Shown here: one piece after another, positions 1 through 4,686 of the stretch
Position numbering within the stretch: the first letter of the stretch is position 1
How the letters are laid out: every line of letters begins with the position of its first letter
Assembly (NCBI GenBank): GCA_020634875.1
Contig: JACKAX010000054.1
Span: 1 to 5,469 of the forward strand
Source of the DNA: Anaerolineales bacterium
GTDB taxonomy: Bacteria > Chloroflexota > Anaerolineae > Anaerolineales > JABWBV01
Direction of reading: 5' to 3'
DNA length: 5,469 nucleotides
Position numbers and translations under genes: made by a program
The notes under the pieces: generated by a model
The model's database searches: none
Told to the model about the DNA's origin: nothing
The model's input: only the letters and a program-made list of their open reading frames with translations

Positions 1-193
1 CCGCGCCTTCGTGTCCCGGCACAACCGGGAGCGGATGCTTCGTCGCGCCAGTCATCAAATGCCAATCACTGTGACACACCCCAGCGGCAGCGACTTTGAC
101 GAGGACCTCGCCGGATTGAGGGTCTTGAAGATCGAGGGTTTCAATTTTGAAGGGGATGCCTTGTTCATAAAATACAGCAGCTTGAACTTTCAT
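1..193 (-). CDS. Zinc-dependent alcohol dehydrogenase, N-terminal part (3' end beyond left edge)
   Basis: Reading the minus strand from the ATG at 193-191 gives 64 codons without a stop up to the window edge, starting MKVQAAVFYEQGIPFKIETL. This is the GroES-like N-terminal domain of the medium-chain zinc alcohol dehydrogenases. It shows GVCHSDWH (residues 38-45), where Cys40 is the usual first catalytic zinc ligand, and PGHEGA (59-64), where His61 and Glu62 form the conserved GHE motif. The family oxidises alcohols, or reduces aldehydes, with NAD(P) in the cytoplasm. The HSDWH and PGHEGAG style resembles class III / aryl-alcohol type members, but the NAD-binding fold and structural zinc loop lie outside the window, so substrate and cofactor cannot be judged. 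A good ribosome site (AGGAG, 202-206) lies 8 nt before the start. The gene follows the DUF3105 gene on the same strand after 48 bp and has no promoter of its own that I can see. Confidence 0.9.
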   Translation of the reverse strand, partial: MKVQAAVFYEQGIPFKIETLDLQDPQSGEVLVKVAAAGVCHSDWHLMTGATKHPLPVVPGHEGA

Positions 194-201
194 GAGATGA
201 T

Positions 202-206
202 CTCCT
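202..206 (-). promoter_or_regulatory. Ribosome binding site of the alcohol dehydrogenase
   Basis: AGGAG on the minus strand, 8 nt upstream of the ATG at 193. It decides the start of a gene that is cut by the window edge and easy to overlook. Confidence 0.7.
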
Positions 207-241
207 GAAAACATAAGATTGTGCGTGCGCGTGGCGCATAT

Positions 242-865
242 TTAGGGCAAATTCCATTCTGGAGCATAGGTGGAATTGCTGCGGTAAAAGTGGACATACG
301 AAACTAACTCTTCGGGGACAAACGTTTCGGCTTTGTACAAATGTCCCCAACTGGCATAGGTAATGGGGTTATTCATATTCTCGCGCGGGACCGCGATGAT
401 TTTAACCGTATGCGTATCGGGATCATTGCCCGCGTCTGCCATCGCTGCTTCAATCTCTGTTTTGAAAGCATCGCAATCTTCGACCAGCGCGCAGTTGTAA
501 TAAATAATCACATATCCGTGTTCCATATCATGCACGAGGTATTCATCAGCGATCACGTCCGGGTAGAACCCCGCGGGTGCCCAGGTTCCGTAATGTTGTC
601 CTGACGTGGGCGGGTCGGAAGTCCAATCATTGGCCGCCATCCCCTCTTGGATGTGTTCCCGGCTCGCGAGGGGAATATCTTCACCTAGCATTGTGGAAGC
701 GTTTGCCTCGGGAGGCGATGGCGTGGGGACAGGGGTATCAGGAATAGAGGAAGGGATATTTTCAGTGGGTGCAGGAACGGCAGAGGCACATGCCCAGGCT
801 GAAAAGGCAAACACAACCATAAACACAAGCCCAATTCTTTTCCGAAGGGAAATATGGTTCATCAT
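242..865 (-). CDS. DUF3105 family secreted lipoprotein
   Basis: A 207-residue protein of unknown function. The N-terminus is a lipoprotein-type signal: basic HISLRKR, a hydrophobic run at about 11-25, then Cys26 in SAWAC (a loose lipobox). A low-complexity Pro/Thr/Ser linker follows (about 30-56), as expected for a protein tethered outside the membrane. Residues about 65-205 match the DUF3105 pattern: DPPTSGQHYGTWA (84-96), LVHDMEHGYVIIYY (110-123) and a late WGHLY segment. His91, His112, Glu115 and His116 are the family's characteristic polar residues and could bind a metal; that is inference. Cys125 and Cys131 could form a disulfide. The ATG at 865 is preferred because AAGGAG (873-878) lies 7 nt before it; a TTG at 868 and an ATG at 862 are alternatives. 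Transcription likely starts from the promoter at 897-925 and may continue into the dehydrogenase gene. Confidence 0.88.
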   Translation of the reverse strand: MMNHISLRKRIGLVFMVVFAFSAWACASAVPAPTENIPSSIPDTPVPTPSPPEANASTMLGEDIPLASREHIQEGMAANDWTSDPPTSGQHYGTWAPAGFYPDVIADEYLVHDMEHGYVIIYYNCALVEDCDAFKTEIEAAMADAGNDPDTHTVKIIAVPRENMNNPITYASWGHLYKAETFVPEELVSYVHFYRSNSTYAPEWNLP

Positions 866-896
866 CAATCAGCTCCTTCTCGGTGAGGTATACGCC

Positions 897-925
897 ATTT
901 TAAAGCCAATTTTCGATTTGCTCAA
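897..925 (-). promoter_or_regulatory. Sigma70-like promoter for the DUF3105 gene
   Basis: On the minus strand, TTGAGC (925-920) and TAAAAT (902-897) are separated by exactly 17 bp. Transcription would start near 890, giving a leader of about 25 nt that contains the AAGGAG ribosome site. Found by eye, not tested. Confidence 0.55.
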
Positions 926-962
926 AAAGCACCTCGGAATTCTCAGCAACTACTCAGCGATT

Positions 963-972
963 GACAATTGTC
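963..972. repeat. 10-bp perfect palindrome GACAATTGTC
   Basis: A perfect two-fold palindrome in the divergent intergenic region, 37 bp upstream of the -35 box of the DUF3105 promoter. It could be an operator half or a chance palindrome; nothing shows which protein would bind. The overlapping TTGACA (961-966) is a perfect -35 consensus on the plus strand, but no convincing -10 follows at 16-18 bp. Confidence 0.3.
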
Positions 973-1004
973 CATCTTGAATGTACATGCAAAACATTTC
1001 CGTA

Positions 1005-1041
1005 GCATCCTGAGCAGAGGCTTTGTATAGTCGAAGGATGC
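1005..1041. repeat. REP-like intergenic hairpin (CATCCTGAGC...TCGAAGGATG type)
   Basis: GCATCCT (1005-1011) and AGGATGC (1035-1041) form a perfect 7-bp inverted repeat around a 23-nt centre that begins GAGC and ends AGTCGA. The arms and inner flanks match the short palindromic intergenic repeat CATCCTGAGC[G]GAGTCGAAGGATG that I recall as abundant in Chloroflexota and some other genomes, here with a longer centre. The hairpin is directly visible; its membership of a dispersed family is from memory and cannot be checked from one copy. Confidence 0.45.
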
Positions 1042-1085
1042 GGAGTTGACGGATAACCTTTGCTTGCGTACGAACTTTGCCCATC

Positions 1086-1114
1086 TTGACGTATGCACTC
1101 ATCAAAAGTACACT
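1086..1114 (+). promoter_or_regulatory. Sigma70-like promoter for the regulator and mod genes
   Basis: TTGACG (1086-1091) and TACACT (1109-1114) are 17 bp apart. The predicted transcription start is near 1121, about 34 nt before the regulator ATG. A short inverted repeat TTAAG (1126-1130) / CTTAA (1137-1141) lies just downstream of the start point and could be an autoregulatory site, but at 5 bp it may be chance. No strong Shine-Dalgarno precedes the ATG at 1155. Confidence 0.5.
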
Positions 1115-1154
1115 AGCCAATCTAATTAAGTATTTCCTTAAATAGTTTGGCAAA

Positions 1155-2144
1155 ATGAAAACCCTCTCCGACTCCCAAGCCCTAAACACCCTGACCCACC
1201 CCCAGCGTCTGCAAATCCTTCAATATTTAATGGAATATCCCGCAACGCTCTCCCAACTTGGCAGCCAATTCAACGAATCCCCCGCACACATCCGCCACCA
1301 CCTCAAAATTCTCGAACAGAAAGGCTGGATCGCCCGCACGGAACCGCCTCCCGCCCACAACCATCTCGAAAAATACTACCAGGCCACCGAAGAAGCCTGG
1401 CTCATTCAACTGACCGTCCTCCCCCACCAGACAGACACGCCTTGCCTCATCCTCGCCAGCAAAGATCACGCCGCGCGCCAGATGATCGGCACATTCAACA
1501 GACAAGGGACAGGCATAAATGTTCAACTCCTTCCCCTCAACAGCCTGGACGGATTGGTCATGCTCCGGCAGGGCTTGTGCCAGATGGCGACCTGCCACCT
1601 CAAAGAACCCGGCTCCAGCGAATACAACCGCTCGTTCGTCCGGCACTTGTTTCCGGGGCAGAAGATGGCGGTCGTCCGTCTGTATCATCGGGAGGAGGGG
1701 CTGATCGTTCGGGCGGGAAATCCGTTGGGGATCAAGACTCTTTCCGACCTCGCCCGTCCCGAAGTCCGGTTCATCAACCGCGAAGGGGGCGCGGGCATCC
1801 GCGTGTGGCTGGATCAAGCGTTGAAGAACCTCGGTCTCGCACCTGATAACATCTCGGACTATGTCAATGAGGCCAGATCACATGCCGAGGTTGCCCAGTC
1901 CGTTCACGCCGGGCGGGCCGACATTGGGCTGGGCATCGTCTCCGCCGCCCGCGCCCTCGGTCTGGATTTCATCCCCTTATTTGAAGAACCTTACGAACTC
2001 GTCCTCCCCGCTGAACGGTTAACCAGTCCGGCCTGTGCGCCCTTTTTTGAACATCTGAATTCCGGGGCCTTCCGCACCTCAGTCCAAACACTCGATGGCT
2101 ACCTGATTCCGCCCACCTCCGGGCAAGTGGATTGGGTCGAATAA
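1155..2144 (+). CDS. ArsR-type winged-helix regulator fused to a PBP-like ligand domain; probable molybdate-responsive regulator
   Basis: A 329-residue cytoplasmic one-component regulator. Residues about 8-80 are an ArsR-like winged helix: LTHPQRLQILQYL (13-25), then the recognition-helix region SPAHIRHHLKILEQKGWI (42-59) and a wing. From about 96 to 310 it is a periplasmic-binding-protein-like domain of the type found in molybdate regulators and on some MoeA proteins (PF12727-like). It shows EEGLIVRAGNPLGIKTLSDL (180-199), NREGGAGIRVWLD (208-220) and HAGRADIGLGI (251-261). No signal peptide is present, so the domain should bind its ligand inside the cell. The gene lies 90-105 bp before modA on the same strand, so molybdate, tungstate or a related ligand is the likely signal; that is inference from context. 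ArsR-type DNA binding with this ligand domain is less familiar than the LysR/ModE-type arrangement. I leave the symbol blank because it is not classical ModE. Confidence 0.82.
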   Translation: MKTLSDSQALNTLTHPQRLQILQYLMEYPATLSQLGSQFNESPAHIRHHLKILEQKGWIARTEPPPAHNHLEKYYQATEEAWLIQLTVLPHQTDTPCLILASKDHAARQMIGTFNRQGTGINVQLLPLNSLDGLVMLRQGLCQMATCHLKEPGSSEYNRSFVRHLFPGQKMAVVRLYHREEGLIVRAGNPLGIKTLSDLARPEVRFINREGGAGIRVWLDQALKNLGLAPDNISDYVNEARSHAEVAQSVHAGRADIGLGIVSAARALGLDFIPLFEEPYELVLPAERLTSPACAPFFEHLNSGAFRTSVQTLDGYLIPPTSGQVDWVE

Positions 2145-2172
2145 CCTTGTCTTCAAATTCATTTTTTATCCT

Positions 2173-2232
2173 TTTCCGCGCCATTTTTCTTCCGCGACAA
2201 AAAATAGTCGCGGTAGAAAAATGGCGCGGAAA
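2173..2232. repeat. Long inverted repeat (26-bp arms, 25 paired) between the regulator and modA
   Basis: The left arm 2173-2198 pairs with the right arm 2207-2232 at 25 of 26 positions. The only mismatch is T2191/T2214, and the loop AAAAAATA has 8 nt. Each arm is itself repetitive: TTCCGCG occurs at 2174-2180 and again at 2190-2196, and CGCGG at 2209-2213 and 2225-2229, always 16 bp apart. The right arm ends 2 nt before the first possible modA start (ATG 2235) and 17 nt before the second (2250). Neither side has a U-run, so it is not a standard intrinsic terminator. It may be an operator for the neighbouring regulator, an RNA element controlling modA, or a small dispersed palindromic repeat. 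Confidence 0.9.
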
Positions 2233-2249
2233 TAATGAATAGCGATTGC

Positions 2250-3059
2250 ATGAAAATCAAACATATTATCCCAAGCCTGATGCTGCTCTTTTGGGCGGCC
2301 TGCACCCCCACGGCGTCTCCCGCGGACACCTCCGCCCCCGTCACCCTCCACGTTTTCGCCGCCGCCTCGCTGACCGAAGCCTTTACGGAAATCGGGCACA
2401 CGTTTGAGGCGCAACATGCTGGGGTTACAGTCGTCTTCAACTTTGCTGGTTCCTCCCAACTCGCCCAACAGATCAGCGAAGGCGCACTAGGCGATATCTT
2501 CGCCAGTGCCAACAAACCCCAAATGGAGGTTGCCATGCAAGGTGGACGTATCACAGAGGGGAGCGCACAAATCTTCGCCACCAACCGTCTCGTCGTCATT
2601 TATCCTGCCGCCAACCCCGCCGGGCTTGCCACACTCCAAGACCTGAGCCATCCCGGATTGCGCGTAATTCTTGCGGCGAAGGATGTCCCCGTCGGCGGAT
2701 ACACCCTCGATTTTTTGGACAAAACCGTGCAAGACGCCAACTTTACCCCCACTTTCAAAGATGAAGTCCTCGCAAACGTGGTTTCCTACGAACAAAGCGT
2801 CCGGGCCGTGCTGACCAAAGTCGTGCTGGGCGAGGCCGATGCGGGCGTTGTGTACACCAGCGATGTCACCGGCGACACGGCCTCCCAGGTGGGACAAATC
2901 GAAATCCCCGATGAATTAAATGTCATTGCCAGTTATCCAATTGCTACGCTAAACGATAGCACGAACCCCGATCTGGCCGCGGCCTTTGTCGCATATGTCC
3001 TCTCCCCGGATGGGCAACAGATTTTGGCAAAATACGGATTTATCACAGTTGGTGAATAA
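2250..3059 (+). CDS. modA: ModA, molybdate-binding lipoprotein of the ABC transporter
   Basis: A 269-residue extracytoplasmic binding protein that captures molybdate, possibly also tungstate, and hands it to ModB. The N-terminus MKIKHIIPSLMLLFWAAC is a lipoprotein-like signal with Cys18 as the probable lipidated residue. ModA hallmarks follow in order: VFAAASLTEAF (35-45, Ser40 a likely oxyanion ligand), FNFAGSSQLAQQI (63-75, Ser68/Ser69 likely ligands), GDIFASA, ATNRLVVIYP, VPVGGYT, GEADAGVVYTSD and the C-terminal FVAYVLSPDGQQIL with YGF. Length and motif order are normal. I chose the ATG at 2250 because it gives a clean basic n-region. The in-frame ATG at 2235 would add MNSDC and sits almost against the inverted repeat. 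Neither start has a strong Shine-Dalgarno. The modB start codon overlaps the modA stop, which implies coupled translation. Confidence 0.93.
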   Translation: MKIKHIIPSLMLLFWAACTPTASPADTSAPVTLHVFAAASLTEAFTEIGHTFEAQHAGVTVVFNFAGSSQLAQQISEGALGDIFASANKPQMEVAMQGGRITEGSAQIFATNRLVVIYPAANPAGLATLQDLSHPGLRVILAAKDVPVGGYTLDFLDKTVQDANFTPTFKDEVLANVVSYEQSVRAVLTKVVLGEADAGVVYTSDVTGDTASQVGQIEIPDELNVIASYPIATLNDSTNPDLAAAFVAYVLSPDGQQILAKYGFITVGE

Positions 3060-3225
3060 GCGGACTCCCAGCCCCGCGCGGGGAACTGACCCCCATCAAG
3101 GGACACGTTCCCGGACAGAGGGCGTCTGGCGGGCGTTGGCCGCGCCCCTCCTGGCGTTTTTTCTGATCCCAATCTTTTTACTGTTTACGCACCTCGCCGG
3201 AAACACTCTCTCCACAGTTTGGGAA
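3052..3225 (+). other. modB: N-terminal segment of modB (first membrane helix) in a different frame
   Basis: A GTG at 3052 overlaps the end of modA (stop 3057-3059) and opens a frame of 58 codons before the likely frameshift. The peptide has a basic, hydrophilic start (VNKRTPSPARG) and then a strong membrane helix ALAAPLLAFFLIPIFLLFTH (about 28-47), followed by GNTLSTVWE. Longer ModB/WtpB-type permeases, such as archaeal ones, have such a helix just before the part encoded at 3219-3884. This frame runs on only to a stop at 3274-3276. One extra base near 3217-3235 would join it to the main modB frame, for example by reading VWE directly into MAQVGQAIG. Either the gene is truly frameshifted or the sequence has a one-base error. 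Confidence 0.72.
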
Positions 3226-3884
3226 TGGCACAGGTGGGGCAGGCGATTGGCGTCAGCTTTCGGACCACGGTGGTGAGTCTGGGTTTGATTGTGCTGTTCG
3301 GCACGCCGCTCGCATACTGGCTGGGAAGGTTTAATTTCCGCTTCAAACGGTTTATGGATACGCTGGTGGACTTGCCGACGATTCTGCCACCGTCGGTGGC
3401 GGGGGTGGCGTTGCTGATCACGTTTGGGCGGCGGGGGCTGTTGGGGGGGTGGTTGGAGATGGCGGGGATTCAGATTGCGTTTACCCAAATCGCGGTCGTA
3501 ATGGCGCAGGTGTTTATCGCCGCGCCGTTTTTTGTTCGGACGGCGTCGGTGGGATTTGGGGGTATTGAACCAGAGTTAGAGGAGGCGGCGCAACTGGACG
3601 GGGCGAACCGTTGGGAGGTGTTTCGCTATGTAGTGTTGCCCCTGTCCCGCAACGCCTTGATCAGCGGGGGGATGATGAGTTGGGCGCGGGCGTTGGGGGA
3701 GTTCGGGGCGACGATTTTGTTCGCGGGGAACCTGCCGGGGGTCACTCAGACGATGCCGACAGCGATTTATTTGGGATTTGAGGTAGATGTTAACATCGCC
3801 GTCACGCTTTCGGTCATTTTGGTGACAATTTCGTTCGGCGCTTTGTGGCTGGTGAAGGGGCTACTGGCGAGGTTGAGCGAGTAA
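3219..3884 (+). CDS. modB: ModB, molybdate ABC transporter permease (main part, downstream of a frameshift)
   Basis: An inner-membrane permease that forms the channel for molybdate delivered by ModA and is driven by a ModC-type ATPase. The 221 residues from the TTG at 3219 (an ATG at 3225 is as likely) carry GTPLAYWLGRF (28-38), LVDLPTILPPSVAGVALLITFGRRGLLG (49-76), the cytoplasmic EAA loop EEAAQLDGANRWEVFRYVVL (121-140) that contacts the ATPase, and the ModB hallmark ARALGEFGATILFAGNLPG (156-174). About five hydrophobic segments are visible. The length equals that of short ModB proteins such as the E. coli one, so the product could work without the missing helix. The upstream frame, however, encodes a plausible extra first helix. 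The codons favour G in third position, unlike modA. The end overlaps the convergent phosphatase gene by 24 bp. Confidence 0.87.
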   Translation: MGMAQVGQAIGVSFRTTVVSLGLIVLFGTPLAYWLGRFNFRFKRFMDTLVDLPTILPPSVAGVALLITFGRRGLLGGWLEMAGIQIAFTQIAVVMAQVFIAAPFFVRTASVGFGGIEPELEEAAQLDGANRWEVFRYVVLPLSRNALISGGMMSWARALGEFGATILFAGNLPGVTQTMPTAIYLGFEVDVNIAVTLSVILVTISFGALWLVKGLLARLSE

Positions 3885-4685
3885 CTGCTCCGCCACTTTG
3901 CACCACCCTTCCGGCCCGACGCCTTCGATTTTTGTGGCGGGGATGTCCATTTCCCAAGTCTGATCCGGTTTTTGAACCAAATATGGGTGATCTACCGCGG
4001 CGAGCATGGCGCGGTCGTTCGCGCTGTCACCGAGGCCGAGGGTGATGATGGCTCCGAATTTTTGCCGATAAAAGTCCGCCATTTGACGAACCGCGCGCCC
4101 TTTGTCGGTGCCTGCGCCCGTGACGGTGTGGAACCGGCCCCCTGCCAGGAGTTGCAGCCCCACGCTCGCGAGGGCAGCGGTCAACCGCGCGTGGTCGCCC
4201 CGCGCGAGGGGGGTGAGGATCGTCGCACTGTATTCCCGCGCACGGGCGGCTTCCGCTTGGGCGGGGGAGAGGCCGGTGATCCGGCAGATGTCGGGCAACG
4301 GGAGATCATCATAGGTGGAAAAGTTCAAGCCGGTTTCAGCACGGATATGGACGAGATGAGCGCGGATTTCCGCGGCGGGAGTGCCGAGGACGATGGTTTC
4401 GTAGGGGTCTGCCGGATTTGGCAATCCGGCAGGAGCGAAGGCGGGAGGGGAAAAGTAACCGCGCGGGAGGTAGATGGCGCTGCCGTTTTCGACAATGAAG
4501 GGGTCGGGGAGGTGGAAGGCGGTGCGGTATTGAAACTGTTCGCGGCGAGTTTTGGAGGAGCACAGAACGATAGGGATGCCCCGTGCGAGGAGGCGGGTGA
4601 CCGCGGGAAGGGCACGGGCGGAGGAGTAGGTATTAAAGTCGAGGAGGGTGCCGTCGAGGTCGGTAAAGATGACGGGGAGGGGCAT
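3861..4685 (-). CDS. HAD-family mannosyl-3-phosphoglycerate phosphatase (MpgP/YedP-like)
   Basis: A 274-residue cytoplasmic phosphatase of the HAD superfamily with a Cof-type (IIB) cap. Motif I is FTDLDGTLLD (7-16; Asp9 nucleophile, Asp11 acid/base). Motif II is LCSSKTR (41-47; Ser43/Ser44). Motif III is Lys195 in TDKGRAV. Motif IV is GLGDSANDRAML (217-228; Asp220 and Asp224 bind magnesium). Features typical of the mannosyl-3-phosphoglycerate phosphatase group are PFIVENGSAIYLPRGYF (62-78), TGLSPAQAEAARAREYS (137-153) and GGRFHTVTGAGTDKG (182-196). That group removes phosphate from 2-mannosyl-3-phosphoglycerate to give the compatible solute mannosylglycerate; glucosyl or other sugar phosphates remain possible. 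The ATG at 4685 lies 1 nt after the stop of the GH38-like gene, so the two are almost surely one operon with coupled translation. No mannosyl-3-phosphoglycerate synthase gene is in the window. Confidence 0.85.
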   Translation of the reverse strand: MPLPVIFTDLDGTLLDFNTYSSARALPAVTRLLARGIPIVLCSSKTRREQFQYRTAFHLPDPFIVENGSAIYLPRGYFSPPAFAPAGLPNPADPYETIVLGTPAAEIRAHLVHIRAETGLNFSTYDDLPLPDICRITGLSPAQAEAARAREYSATILTPLARGDHARLTAALASVGLQLLAGGRFHTVTGAGTDKGRAVRQMADFYRQKFGAIITLGLGDSANDRAMLAAVDHPYLVQKPDQTWEMDIPATKIEGVGPEGWCKVAEQLLAQPRQ

Positions 4686-4686
4686 G

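Noticed and set aside
226..238. Short inverted repeat TGCGC-GTG-GCGCA between the DUF3105 gene and the dehydrogenase
   Set aside because: It has only a 5-bp stem with no U-run on the minus strand, so I would not call it a terminator. Read-through into the dehydrogenase seems more likely.
606..980. Plus-strand open frame of 124 codons across the DUF3105 5' end and promoter
   Set aside because: It is antisense to the signal-peptide and linker region of the DUF3105 gene, has no ribosome site and has no family resemblance.
950..1189. Minus-strand open frame of 79 codons in the intergenic region
   Set aside because: It is translated from the REP-like hairpin and the regulator promoter, overlaps the regulator start and resembles no protein family.
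1227..1817. Minus-strand open frame of 196 codons inside the regulator
   Set aside because: It is antisense to a well-supported two-domain protein and has no domain features of its own.
2145..2249. Molybdenum-cofactor riboswitch or intrinsic terminator before modA
   Set aside because: The region is one long simple hairpin, without the multi-helix layout of the Moco RNA element and without a U-tract after either arm.
2986..3051. Start of the modB upstream frame at the ATG near 2986
   Set aside because: It would place 22 codons inside the conserved modA C-terminus. The GTG at 3052, overlapping the modA stop, is the natural coupled start.
3216..3228. Programmed -1 frameshift site in modB
   Set aside because: The heptamer TTTGGGA is present, but its codon phasing matches the downstream frame, not the upstream one, and I see no clear stimulatory structure. 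A simple indel explains it better.
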